Assembly: GCA_023399215.1 (NCBI GenBank)
Contig: JAEWQJ010000043.1
Coordinates: forward strand, 76,782 to 140,781
From: Methanobacteriota archaeon
GTDB lineage: Archaea; Halobacteriota; Methanosarcinia; Methanosarcinales; Methanosarcinaceae
Reading direction: 5' to 3'
DNA length: 64,000 bases
Shown: piece after piece, positions 25,579 through 34,254 of the stretch
Layout of the letters: each line of letters starts with the position of its first letter
Position numbering within the stretch: position 1 is the first letter of the stretch
Made by a program: the position numbers and the translations under genes
Notes under the pieces: model-generated
What the model saw: the letters and a program-made list of their open reading frames with translations, nothing else
The model's database searches: none
Told to the model about the DNA's origin: nothing

Positions 25579-26823
25579 ATGATAAAAGCTCAATCATTAG
25601 ACGGCTTATTCGAAAAATTACTTGACGGTAAATCAATTTTCAAAAATAAAGAAGTACTTCGGCCTTCTTACACTCCTGACCTTTTATTGCACAGAAATGA
25701 GCAAATTAACAGTCTTGCAACAATCTTGGTTTCTGCACTCCGAGGAGAGACTCCTTCCAATGTACTTATTTATGGGAAAACCGGGACAGGAAAAACAGCG
25801 GTTACCCGTTATGTTGGAAAAGAACTTGAAAGGGTAAGTGAAGAAAAATCACTTTTTTGTTCAGTTGTTTATATTAATTGTGAAGTAATTGATACACAGT
25901 ACCGTCTCCTTGCAAATCTTGCCAGACATTTCGAAGAAGAAGTTCCTATGACCGGGTGGCCTACTGACCAGGTTTTCATGAAATTCAAGGAAGCAATCGA
26001 TTCCAAGGAGCAGGTCATTGTCATAATTCTGGATGAAATCGATAAGTTGATCAAAAAAGGCGATGATGTTCTTTATAACCTATCGAGAATCAATACAGAC
26101 TTGCAGAGAGCCAAAGTCAGTATGATTGGCGTTTCAAATGATTTGAAATTCACGGAATTTCTGGACCCAAGGGTCAAAAGTTCCCTGGGTGAAGAAGAAC
26201 TGATTTTCCCTCCTTATGATGCTGAACAGATAAGTGATATCCTGAAACAAAGAGCAAAAATGGCTTATACCGATGGCTCTCTCGGTGAGATGGTAATTCC
26301 CTTATGCGCTGCTTTTGCAGCTCAGGAACACGGCGATGCAAGGCGCGCACTCGACCTCCTGCGGGTCTCGGGGGAAATTGCAGAAAGGGAAAACCAGCCT
26401 CAGGTTCTTGAAGAGCACGTAAGGCGTGCTCAGGAAAAAATCGAAGTTGATCGCGTAGTTGAAGTGGTAAGAACCCTTCCAACACAATCCAAACTCGTAC
26501 TCTATAGTATCATTCTTTTACGGAGCCGGGGCAGAGAAGGTAAGAATGTCACAACAGGTGAGATGTATAATGTTTATCGCCAGCTCTGTCACCATATTGA
26601 TGTGGATATCCTTACCCAGCGCAGGGTTACCGATCTCATGTCCGAACTTGACATGCTGGGCATAGTCAACGCAGTGGTTGTAAGTAAAGGCCGTTACGGT
26701 AGAACGAAAGAAATTTCCCTGAGCGTTCCAGTGGAAAGCACCCGTAAAGTACTTCTTGAGGATTACAGGCTCAAACCTCTGGTAGATTTCAAGGCATCAG
26801 TTTTCAGCAAGATGTTTTCATAA
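25579..26823 (+). CDS. cdc6: Orc1/Cdc6 replication initiator
   Basis: 414 aa. AAA+ domain with Walker A GKTGTGKT (66-73), Walker B VIIILDEIDKL (148-158), sensor 1 GVSND and sensor 2 GDARRALDLL, then a C-terminal winged helix (LVLYSIILLRSRGREGKN onwards) that binds ORBs. It recognises the origin and loads MCM. GAGGATC precedes ATG 25579. Its position beside an ORB-rich spacer is the standard archaeal arrangement. The last codons (AAG ATG TTT TCA TAA) form the first unit of a tandem array that continues downstream. Confidence 0.96.
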   Translation: MIKAQSLDGLFEKLLDGKSIFKNKEVLRPSYTPDLLLHRNEQINSLATILVSALRGETPSNVLIYGKTGTGKTAVTRYVGKELERVSEEKSLFCSVVYINCEVIDTQYRLLANLARHFEEEVPMTGWPTDQVFMKFKEAIDSKEQVIVIILDEIDKLIKKGDDVLYNLSRINTDLQRAKVSMIGVSNDLKFTEFLDPRVKSSLGEEELIFPPYDAEQISDILKQRAKMAYTDGSLGEMVIPLCAAFAAQEHGDARRALDLLRVSGEIAERENQPQVLEEHVRRAQEKIEVDRVVEVVRTLPTQSKLVLYSIILLRSRGREGKNVTTGEMYNVYRQLCHHIDVDILTQRRVTDLMSELDMLGIVNAVVVSKGRYGRTKEISLSVPVESTRKVLLEDYRLKPLVDFKASVFSKMFS

Positions 26824-26892
26824 AAATAGGTATGTTTTCATAGGAATGGGACGTGTCTTCATAGGAATAAGGCATGTTTTCATAAGGATGAG
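26812..26892. repeat. 20-21-bp tandem repeat starting in the last codons of cdc6
   Basis: ATGTTTTCATA begins at 26812 (coding Met-Phe-Ser-stop), 26832, 26853 (as GTGTCTTCATA) and 26874. The first copy is the gene end itself. Confidence 0.85.
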
Positions 26893-27400
26893 ACTTTCAT
26901 ATTTTTCGTCCTTTACTTTCAGTTTTTCAGTTTTTTTCGCGCTCCAGCCTCGCTCCAGCTTATTTTTGTCATTCATTTATTAGTTTTCAGGAAATAATAT
27001 ATACGATCCTGTGATTTGACTAGAATTATACCGTCTTGCAGTTAGCTTATGGGCTCGATTATTTAACTTACTATTTAATTTATAATTTTAGCTCTATTGA
27101 GCTTTGAAATTAAGATTCAATATATCCAGGTTTCTGTTCAAACCTAATAATTCAATAGTTCAAACCCGATAATCCATGATTTAATAGTTTAAATTCAGTA
27201 GTTTATGATTCAATAATTCAAATTCGGTAGTCTATGATTTAATAATTTGAATCCAGTAATTTAAGATTCAATAATTCGAATCCAATGATTAGTGATTAGA
27301 CAATTCAAATCCAATAATTCACTATCCAATAATTCAAGTTAATAATTCAGGTCTAATGCTCAAATTAATAGTTTAAATTCAATTAAAGTTTAAAGGGTAA
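26893..27400. repeat. Spacer with degenerate AATAATTCAA-type repeats (27110-27390)
   Basis: A run of poorly conserved 26-30-bp units built from AATAATTCAAATCCAATAAT-like sequence fills 27110-27390 up to the next gene. No gene or hairpin stands out; 27010-27110 is plain AT-rich sequence. Confidence 0.6.
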
Positions 27401-27406
27401 TTTTTG

Positions 27407-27967
27407 ATGAAGATAATAGCGTTCGTAGGCATGCCAGCATCTGGAAAATCGGAAGCTGCCAGAATTGCTGCTGAAATGGACATTCCCGTTATTAACATGG
27501 GTGATGTGATCCGGAAGGAAGTTTCAAGGCTTGGGCTTGAACCCAGTGATTCTAATACCGGAATGGTTGCAACACAGCTTCGCAAATGCGAGGGTATGGA
27601 TGCAGTCGCAGTACGCTGCATTTCCCAAATCAGGGATGCTGGCTCTGGCCTTGTTGTTGTGGACGGGGTACGCGGAATTGCCGAAGTGGAATGCTTCAGG
27701 CGAGAATTCGGAGAAGGTTTTATTCTGATTTCGATTTACGCTCCTATTGAAATCCGCTTTTCCAGAGTTCAGAAACGAGGCAGAAGCGATGATATGAATA
27801 GTATAGAAGGACTCCGCAACCGGGACGAACGAGAACTCGGCTGGGGAATGGGAACAGCTATAGAGGCATCCAATATCGAAATTGAAAATAATTCCACTCT
27901 GGAAATTTTCAAAAAGGATGTTGTTGAAGTTTTGAGCAACTACTTAGGAAAAAACCCCGCTGATTAA
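27407..27967 (+). CDS. UPF0200-family nucleotide-kinase-like protein
   Basis: 186 aa. P-loop GMPASGKSEAARIA at the N-terminus, MGDVIRKEV, and VVDGVRGIAEVECFR with a LID-like RVQKRGRSDD region: an adenylate- or dephospho-CoA-kinase-like fold of the archaeal UPF0200 family. Substrate unknown. ATG 27407 follows AGGGTAA, whereas the TTG three bases earlier is less likely. It lies 72 bp upstream of the UPF0201 gene, and these two look like one transcription unit. Confidence 0.8.
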   Translation: MKIIAFVGMPASGKSEAARIAAEMDIPVINMGDVIRKEVSRLGLEPSDSNTGMVATQLRKCEGMDAVAVRCISQIRDAGSGLVVVDGVRGIAEVECFRREFGEGFILISIYAPIEIRFSRVQKRGRSDDMNSIEGLRNRDERELGWGMGTAIEASNIEIENNSTLEIFKKDVVEVLSNYLGKNPAD

Positions 27968-28039
27968 CTCTCTTGAATATATTTCTGAAAAAATTCAAAA
28001 TTCTTGAATTAATCCTTTTTAAATTACTGGAGTAAATTT

Positions 28040-28519
28040 ATGATACATGTTAAGGTTTCAGCAGCTGTATATCCTACAGAAGACTCGGAAAAGGTTATCA
28101 AAGCAGTCTTGTCCCTTTTTACTGATATTGAACTTGAAAAGAAAGATATTGAGGTCACAGGATCGGAAACAGAAGTTTCTCCTTCCTTTTTCCTTTCAGG
28201 GGAAGGAGGAATTGACATTCTGCAAACCCTGCATGGGCTCATTCGCAGGGAACAAATTATAGATAGCGTCCGCAATAAAGCTTTCAGCAAAGGTTTATCC
28301 AGCGACGGGCTTTCGGTTTGTTTTTCGCTTAACAAACAGGCTGCGTTTGTCGGAATTCCCAGTGTTCCTGCACAGGAAGAATCTCTTGGATCTATTGAAA
28401 TCATTATCAGAGCTGATTCTCAGGAAGAAATGGAAAGACTTTTTGAATGGCTTTTGCCTCTTACTGAAGAAGGAAAACCTGTTGTTGAGGTCGAAATGGA
28501 TTATGTAGAGAGGGATTGA
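28040..28519 (+). CDS. UPF0201-family (predicted RNA-binding) protein
   Basis: 159 aa, starting MIHVKVSAAVYPTEDSEKV. The fold is predicted as an RNA-binding-like alpha/beta domain in archaea (the family sometimes described as related to an exosome subunit). Conserved segments are EVTGSETEVSPS and LHGLIRREQIIDSVRNK. No catalytic residues can be named. It is cotranscribed with the UPF0200 gene by position. Function not known; the RNA link comes from family descriptions only. Confidence 0.75.
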   Translation: MIHVKVSAAVYPTEDSEKVIKAVLSLFTDIELEKKDIEVTGSETEVSPSFFLSGEGGIDILQTLHGLIRREQIIDSVRNKAFSKGLSSDGLSVCFSLNKQAAFVGIPSVPAQEESLGSIEIIIRADSQEEMERLFEWLLPLTEEGKPVVEVEMDYVERD

Positions 28520-28794
28520 AGGACCTTAATACATTTAACACAACATACATTTATTTCTCTATAAATTTTTAATATATTGTTAATATCTCTAATATTTTGT
28601 AAAAGTGAGGTCGTAAATAGTTCACTAAACTCATTTACTAAACTCGTTTATTAAAACCGTTCATTAAACTCGTTCATTAAAACCGTTCACTAAACTTGTT
28701 TATTAAAACCGTTCACTAAACTCGTTCAGTTAAATATATCTCAGTTCTCGCTGGATGACGTATATTGATAAATGAAAAGGAATGAACTTTCATC
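28520..28794. repeat. 13-bp tandem repeat (28621-28724)
   Basis: Eight units of TTCAYTAAACTCG / TTTATTAAAACCG type, exactly 13 bp each, begin at 28621. The two unit types largely alternate, giving a 26-bp super-period. No gene. Confidence 0.85.
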
Positions 28795-29568
28795 ATGCAA
28801 TTGCACAGAATCAGCTATTCTTCGCGTGCAGTCATTGAAGACCCTTTCAAATGGGCTTACACGCTTGAAGACCATGGGTATACCGGTTGGGAAATCGTAC
28901 AGGAAGGTTCTCAGTGTCTGAACAGCAAGAACATTCAGAATTTGAAAAATATCAGTGAAACCACAGGCCTTGAATTAACTCTGCACCTGCCTTTCTCGGA
29001 TATGAATCTGGCAGGTCTGAACGACTCAATAAGGGCAGAAGTCATCAGGCAGATGGAGCACTACCTGACTCTTGCCTCTAACTATGTCAATCTAGCTGTA
29101 GTACACCCTGGATATCTTTCCCCTTATGGCGCGCAGGTTCCACAGAAAGCTTATTTTACCAATCTTGCTTCTCTCCAGGAAATCTGTGACTTTGCTGCGG
29201 ATTTCGGAATTCTTGTTGCTGTCGAAAATATGCCCGATATGCCGAAAATCTTTGGAAAATATCCTGACGAGATGCTTGAGATGCTTGAATCCATTGGAAG
29301 CCATAATGTGGGTTTTACTTTTGATGTAGGACACGCAAACACTGTAGGGCTTATTGACGATTTTCTGGAACTTTTTAATGAAAAGATCTCTCATGTGCAT
29401 ATCCATGACAACATGGGTAAAAAAGATGAACATCTACCTCTTGGAAAAGGCACAATAGACTGGAAGAAAGTTATGGAAAAACTTTCGGATTATAAAGGAA
29501 TTTTCGTTACCGAGATGAGTTCTGTGGAAGAAGGAATTGAGAGCCTTGAGTTTTTAAGAAATCTGTAA
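28795..29568 (+). CDS. Xylose-isomerase-like TIM-barrel (sugar phosphate isomerase/epimerase family)
   Basis: 257 aa. A complete AP-endonuclease-2-like barrel: ELTLHLPFSDMNLAG, VVHPGYLSP, VAVENMPDMP, GFTFDVGHANTVG, ISHVHIHDNMGKKDEHLPLG, FVTEMSS. The metal-binding His, Glu and Asp of the family are present (HLP, HPG, EN, DVGH, HIHD, E near the end). Substrate cannot be deduced; homologues include isomerases, epimerases and endonuclease IV. No neighbouring sugar genes. Confidence 0.85.
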   Translation: MQLHRISYSSRAVIEDPFKWAYTLEDHGYTGWEIVQEGSQCLNSKNIQNLKNISETTGLELTLHLPFSDMNLAGLNDSIRAEVIRQMEHYLTLASNYVNLAVVHPGYLSPYGAQVPQKAYFTNLASLQEICDFAADFGILVAVENMPDMPKIFGKYPDEMLEMLESIGSHNVGFTFDVGHANTVGLIDDFLELFNEKISHVHIHDNMGKKDEHLPLGKGTIDWKKVMEKLSDYKGIFVTEMSSVEEGIESLEFLRNL

Positions 29569-29664
29569 GATTTAGAGAATCTGTCAACTTTAAGGTTTCT
29601 ATTTTCCACACCTTTATTTTTTCATTCTCTTCTATTTTCATCTTTCTTTATCTTCTCAGTTTTC

Positions 29665-30237
29665 TCACTCAGTTAATTCTCTTTCCTGTAATTCTCTTTC
29701 CTGTAATTCTCTTTCCTGTAACTCTTTTTCATTCAAGTATCTGGCCCAGTCGCCGTGCTCGATTCTTTCTGATTCAGGTTTCTCATCATAAACGTAGATA
29801 AATCCCCTGAATTTCTGCTCACCAATTTCTAGATCCACGTATTCCCTGTGGTATCCTCCGAAAAGTTCCATATAATCAATTGATTTGGCAATTTCAAGTT
29901 GCTGTTTTCCTGAAAACCTGCGTACTTCAGCTAAAACACAGGAATTTTCCGAAGGGTAGATGCCGGGATAAGGACCCAGGGAGTAAAGAGCATATCCGTT
30001 TACCTTTGTTGTACCCAGAAACTCTGACCTGTTTTGCAGATCAAAACGACGGCTATTGTAAAGCCCGTTTCTAAGGCTGCCGTAAAGTGCCATGATAAGC
30101 TCTTCGCCTTTAGGTTTCTGGTAAGAACGCTGCCAGCAGACATTTCTGTGAAAAACATCTCCATAGAGAGTCTTATCTCTTACTTTGCTCTCCCTGTCTT
30201 CACAAGTAGCTTCATTTTTTCTTGAATCCTCTGCCAT
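29665..30237 (-). CDS. Gamma-glutamylcyclotransferase-like (GGCT/AIG2) protein with repeat tail
   Basis: 190 aa. The core has the family substrate loop ALYGSLRNGLYN and a YMELFGGYHREYVDL segment in the position of the catalytic Glu. An extra N-terminal segment of about 45 residues precedes it. The C-terminus ends with an in-frame 15-bp repeat that encodes LQERE three times before a short LTE tail. Members cyclise gamma-glutamyl amines; the substrate here is unknown. AAGGGTATAAT precedes the ATG. Confidence 0.8.
   Translation of the reverse strand: MAEDSRKNEATCEDRESKVRDKTLYGDVFHRNVCWQRSYQKPKGEELIMALYGSLRNGLYNSRRFDLQNRSEFLGTTKVNGYALYSLGPYPGIYPSENSCVLAEVRRFSGKQQLEIAKSIDYMELFGGYHREYVDLEIGEQKFRGFIYVYDEKPESERIEHGDWARYLNEKELQERELQERELQERELTE
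29670..29730. repeat. In-frame 15-bp tandem repeat at the end of the GGCT-like gene
   Basis: CTGTAATTCTCTTTC starts at 29686, 29701 and 29716 with a diverged copy at 29670. It keeps the reading frame and ends a few codons before the stop. Confidence 0.85.
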
Positions 30238-30282
30238 ATTATACCCTTAAAAGAATTATTTAATAAATAATTTATAAAATTC

Positions 30283-31353
30283 TTATTTCATAAAGCCATA
30301 ACCTGCAAACCGCTGAGGCAGGTCAAGATTTGCCAGCAGGAAACGATCTTCTTTACTATAAGCTACTTTTTTATTACCTGAAATTTCCAGTACGCAGGTA
30401 CTGCCAGGCTTTACCTCTTTTACTTCCTGTCCATCAACCAGGATCTTCTCAACACGTACAGGTTCGGACTGCAGGCCAACAAAGAGATGAAGCACACTTG
30501 AGGTTTCAATTGCTCGCGTGAATTTTGAGATGATGCATTCAAGGACATAATCAGTACTTATGATTTCTTTATCGGAGATAATAAATCCCCTTTCTATATC
30601 TTTGGCCTGCACGTTTTTAAGACGCATTCCTACTCTGGTGCCTGTGGGTGCACTGTCAATATCTACATCGTGGCTCTGGATGGATCGGATTTCAATATCC
30701 CTGTCCATCGGGAAAATTTTGGTTTTGTCCTTGTCTTTTGAAATCCCCTGTTTGACAACTCCAAGAACAACGCAGCCTTTTCCAGTAACATTGAACGCAT
30801 GGTCTATAAACACTCTTGCAGGCAGACTATTCAACTCAGCCTGTTCAGCTTCAATTTTTTCCGAAATCTCGGAAATTTTGGCTTTGAGGTCTTCCACACC
30901 CTCAAAAGGATTTTTTGCACCTTTGTTGGTATTCAGGGAAATACATTCCCAGTCTTGGAGAGAAGTGCCCGCAGTCATCAGTTTTATTTTCTTTTTCAGC
31001 TCATCGATTGCATACATATGGGTACTATCGGACTTTGTCAGGGCAATTATTCCACGCTTAAACCCAAGCAGGTCGAGAGCAACAATGCATTCTCCGGTAT
31101 GAACACTTGCAGGATTATTCCTATCAAGGCCATCAGGAGGGACACAGAAGACTGCTACATCTGAAATATTCAGTGCCGTAATCAGGGATTTTAAAGCTTT
31201 GGGATAGCCGTGCGAGTCTACAAAAACCATTTTCCGGCTCTCCTTATCATTATTATACATAGTTATGTCAGAGGATGTTCCTTTTTTCCCCAGGTTTGCG
31301 GCAAGTGAGGTTCTTCCACTCTTTTCCGTCCCGATAATTGCAACGTTTGTCAT
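30283..31353 (-). CDS. SelB/EF-Tu-like protein with altered GTPase motifs
   Basis: 356 aa. Domain order follows translation GTPases: G domain, then beta-barrel domains 2 and 3 (VFIDHAFNVTGKGCVVLGVV, RVGMRLKNVQAKDIERGFI). The motifs are changed: P-loop GTEKSGRTS has Arg14 in place of the invariant Lys, the G3 DxxG is DSHG, and G4 is TKSD. It may bind GTP weakly or not at all. Domain 2/3 similarity is closest to SelB; Methanosarcina is not known to use selenocysteine, so this is probably a repurposed paralogue (inference). GAAGGAATCCAGT precedes ATG 31353. Confidence 0.75.
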   Translation of the reverse strand: MTNVAIIGTEKSGRTSLAANLGKKGTSSDITMYNNDKESRKMVFVDSHGYPKALKSLITALNISDVAVFCVPPDGLDRNNPASVHTGECIVALDLLGFKRGIIALTKSDSTHMYAIDELKKKIKLMTAGTSLQDWECISLNTNKGAKNPFEGVEDLKAKISEISEKIEAEQAELNSLPARVFIDHAFNVTGKGCVVLGVVKQGISKDKDKTKIFPMDRDIEIRSIQSHDVDIDSAPTGTRVGMRLKNVQAKDIERGFIISDKEIISTDYVLECIISKFTRAIETSSVLHLFVGLQSEPVRVEKILVDGQEVKEVKPGSTCVLEISGNKKVAYSKEDRFLLANLDLPQRFAGYGFMK

Positions 31354-31563
31354 ACTGGATTCCTTCTAATTCTTTGTAATTCCTTATAATTTCTTGATCT
31401 GCATGTTATTAATAACTCTGAATTTACGAGGTGTTATACCTCTGAACCTGCATCTGGTATAATTATACTGTAATATATTTCTTTTCGAAACACTTTGAAA
31501 AAAGTTCTTAAAGAAAAAAGTTCTTAAAAATTCAAATCTTAAAATACAGTCTAGCAGGAAAAG

Positions 31564-32736
31564 TTACCATGGTTCTCCCTGCCAGATTGCTTGAGTTTTA
31601 TCGTTAGTACTTTTATTAATCTTTTTTATAATTACCAGATACTCTTCTCCTATCAATTGAGGCTCTTCAAAAATTGCATCTATCCCGAGTCTTTTAAGAT
31701 AATCTTCAAACTCGGCTGCAGTTTTCAGATCTCTTACACGGATCTTTGCTTCTTCATATAAACGATGGCCATTTTTTACACTTAGGATGGATTCACTGAG
31801 AGGGCCAAGTATGCTCTTCCCTAGCTGCATGCAGCGTTTTTCAAACTCGACCTTATCTTCGTTCCATTCAACTGTTTGAAAACCTTCTCTGACAATCCGG
31901 GAAAGCATATAGTCTCTGCCGGTCTCATTATAAAACTTAAAGGCATGCCTGAGATCCGAGCAATTACTCTGGGAAGATGTATATTTTAACGGAGAAAGAA
32001 CCATTTCCGGATCTTTTATTACGACGCCTTCATGTTCTTTCTCTCCAAGTTTTCGGATGATTTTTCCAATTTCTTCGGCGGCATTTTCCAGAGGAATTTC
32101 TTTGAAAAACTTTACCTGGAAAAAGCCGTACTTTTCCAGAATTTCCTGCTTTTGGCTTATTGGAAGAGGCTTACCGCTGTTTTTCTCTCTAATATCAAAG
32201 ATGTAAAACTCTACCGACTCAATTCCATAGATATCTTTTGGAACATAAGGATTGTCCGGGCCTATCATTTCTCCATAAAGTACAAGTCCAGGGAAATCGT
32301 CAAAAAATTTCAGATTCAATTTCTCTTTTGCTTTTTGAGTCGTATAAGGGCAGATATATCCGCTCCGGGTAATTGCAAGGATTTCATCTTTTGCAATCGC
32401 TATGCGGACATTATACCCATTCATTTTTTCTTCTACGGCCACTTTTTCAAGACCGCTAAAGTGCTTTTTAATCGTGGGATCCAGTACCATGGCTCTCCGG
32501 ATTTTCGGGAAACCCATAATGATTTCGAAAGAGCCGTCTTTCTCATAAAGTACGGTTCCCCTTTCAATATGGGAGATCTCCTTATCGAAGCGGAACAGAT
32601 ATTCATATTTTCCCCAATTCTGGGCAAGATAGTTCTTCTCAAAAAGGTGCTGAACCCTTTCTTTATCAAACCCCAGGAAACTGGCAAGCTTATCTATAAA
32701 TTGAGGATCTATCTCCTCATTCCCCTCTCTACTCAT
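31564..32736 (-). CDS. ATP-dependent RNA ligase (archaeal Rnl3 type)
   Basis: 390 aa. Adenylated lysine Lys104 in EEKMNGYNVR (motif I), LYGEMIGPDNPYV (motif III), and EHEGVVIKDPE (motif IV), followed by VLSPLKYTSSQS (motif V) and a C-terminal helical dimerisation region. These fit the archaeal RNA ligase family typified by Pyrococcus and Methanothermobacter enzymes that join or circularise RNA ends. No clear ribosome binding site, so possibly leaderless. The protein could act on tRNA or rRNA fragments; its in vivo target is unknown. Confidence 0.88.
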   Translation of the reverse strand: MSREGNEEIDPQFIDKLASFLGFDKERVQHLFEKNYLAQNWGKYEYLFRFDKEISHIERGTVLYEKDGSFEIIMGFPKIRRAMVLDPTIKKHFSGLEKVAVEEKMNGYNVRIAIAKDEILAITRSGYICPYTTQKAKEKLNLKFFDDFPGLVLYGEMIGPDNPYVPKDIYGIESVEFYIFDIREKNSGKPLPISQKQEILEKYGFFQVKFFKEIPLENAAEEIGKIIRKLGEKEHEGVVIKDPEMVLSPLKYTSSQSNCSDLRHAFKFYNETGRDYMLSRIVREGFQTVEWNEDKVEFEKRCMQLGKSILGPLSESILSVKNGHRLYEEAKIRVRDLKTAAEFEDYLKRLGIDAIFEEPQLIGEEYLVIIKKINKSTNDKTQAIWQGEPW

Positions 32737-33112
32737 GTTTATTTATCTGTTTTCAAGCCTGAAATAAGTTATCGTTCTCAGGCATGCCTTCGAGTGACAC
32801 GTCTTCAGAGTATCTGGTTTTAGGTATGATTCTCAGGTGTGGATATCTGGTACGATTCTCAGTCGTGGATATCTATTGTCGCGTCAATCCCCAAGGATCC
32901 ACCGATTACGAATAATTGCAATCGATTTATATGACATTTTATCGTTAACACGATACTAGTACGATTCTCAGGTATGAGTATCAGTACATAACCTGTTTTT
33001 ACCTGTTTCTTGGGTAACAAATTGGGGAATATCTCAGTACATTGAAAATGTTTTTAAGTATTTAGCTTATAACCTGTTACATCTAACTTGCAAAAAGATT
33101 GGAGAGTATAAT
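32737..33112. other. Divergent spacer with repeated GGTAYGATTCTCAGG motifs
   Basis: 376 bp between the RNA ligase and AIM24-like genes. GGTAYGATTCTCAG occurs near 32821, 32848 and 32958 as degenerate direct repeats. Promoters for both directions must lie here; no gene seen. Confidence 0.5.
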
Positions 33113-33901
33113 ATGGCAGATGAAATTGACTACGAGATTACCGGCAACGATATGCAGATAGTTGAAATTGAGCTTGATCCGAATGAAGCTGTTCAGGCAG
33201 AAGCTGGGGCTATGGCATACATGGGGCCCGGAATTGAGATGCAGACCAGTATGGGTAATGAAGGTGGTGGGCTTTTCGGAGGTCTCAAAAAAGGACTTAA
33301 AAGAGCCCTGACAGGAGAAAGTTTCTTCATTACAAGTTTTGTTCAAAAAGGTTCCGGAAAAGGGCATGTAGCTTTTGCGGCTCCTTATCCGGGAAAGATT
33401 ATTCCCCTTGACCTCACTAAGTTCGGAGGCAGTCTCCTCTGCCAGAAAGACTCATTTCTCTGTGCTGCTCGCGGAGTAGAGATAGAAGTAGCTTTCACCC
33501 GTAAGCTTGGAGCAGGGTTTTTCGGTGGCGAAGGTTTTATCCTGCAGAGACTGAAGGGCGATGGTCTGGCTTTTCTCCATATCGGGGGCACAGTTATAAG
33601 GAAAGATCTGGCAGTTGGTGAGACTTATCGTGTCGATACAGGCTGTGTGGCAGCTTTCACTGAAACCGTAACCTATGATATAACCTGGTCAAGGAACTTT
33701 AAAAACGCCCTTTTCGGTGGTGAAGGAGTTGTTCTTGCAACCCTTACAGGTCCGGGTACGGTGTATATGCAGAGTCTGCCTTTCTCCCGCCTTGCTGATA
33801 GAATCTTTGCAGCCTCTTCCTTTGGTAACCGGGAAGAACAAAACGGCATTGCTGGGACCGGTATCCTGGGAGGCCTCATCGGTGGAGATAGATCATTCTA
33901 A
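33113..33901 (+). CDS. AIM24/TIGR00266-family protein
   Basis: 262 aa, complete. Beta-rich protein with the family pattern EAGAMAYMGPGIEMQTSMG, GGLFGGLKKGLKRALTGES, and RNFKNALFGGEGVVLATLTG. Bacterial and archaeal members are uncharacterised; the mitochondrial relative Aim24 affects inner-membrane organisation. No signal peptide or membrane segment. GGAGAGTATAAT precedes the ATG. Its stop codon (in CATTCTAA) begins a degenerate repeat array that leads to a strong hairpin terminator. Confidence 0.85.
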   Translation: MADEIDYEITGNDMQIVEIELDPNEAVQAEAGAMAYMGPGIEMQTSMGNEGGGLFGGLKKGLKRALTGESFFITSFVQKGSGKGHVAFAAPYPGKIIPLDLTKFGGSLLCQKDSFLCAARGVEIEVAFTRKLGAGFFGGEGFILQRLKGDGLAFLHIGGTVIRKDLAVGETYRVDTGCVAAFTETVTYDITWSRNFKNALFGGEGVVLATLTGPGTVYMQSLPFSRLADRIFAASSFGNREEQNGIAGTGILGGLIGGDRSF

Positions 33902-34082
33902 AAATGGGAAATTGTCCTAAACAAAAAACCATTCTAAAGAGGGACTTGTTTTTAAAATAGAGTTGTCTTTAAGAGGGATTTATCGTAAAATCGAATTCGT
34001 CTTAAAGAGGAATATTCATTGTAAATAGAAATCCTTCTTAAACGGTGTTCATTGTAAAATAGAAACTTTCTTAAACGGGATT
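33894..34082. repeat. Degenerate ~35-bp repeat beginning at the AIM24-like stop codon
   Basis: CATTCTAAA-like starts at 33894 (contains the stop), 33930, 33965, 33999, 34035 and 34068. Spacing is 33-36 bp, followed in most units by a GAGGG or ACGGG. Confidence 0.65.
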
Positions 34083-34160
34083 AAAATAGAATTTGTTTTA
34101 AAGCAGGAAATTAATCCAAAAGAAAGTGTATTAGTCCAACGGAAAGTATAAAAATTCAAA

Positions 34161-34190
34161 AAGGCCTGTTTTTAATAAAGCAGGCCTTTT
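34161..34190. terminator. Hairpin terminator between convergent genes
   Basis: AAGGCCTG (34161-34168) pairs with CAGGCCTT (34181-34188) and is followed by T residues. The T-flanks on both sides would serve either strand: the AIM24-like gene and the convergent CBS gene. Confidence 0.75.
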
Positions 34191-34254
34191 CTTAATTACT
34201 GGTTTTTAGGATTTCACTTAAGTTTTTTCTGGCTCTCTTTCTCTGGTTTTGAGC

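Noticed and set aside
26732..26750. TTCCAGTGGAAA in cdc6 coding sequence
   Set aside because: It encodes VPVES and has no G-run, so I do not count it as an origin box.
28621..28724. CRISPR-like look of the regular repeat arrays
   Set aside because: Units are 13-36 bp with no unique spacers between them and no cas genes nearby; these are simple tandem repeats.
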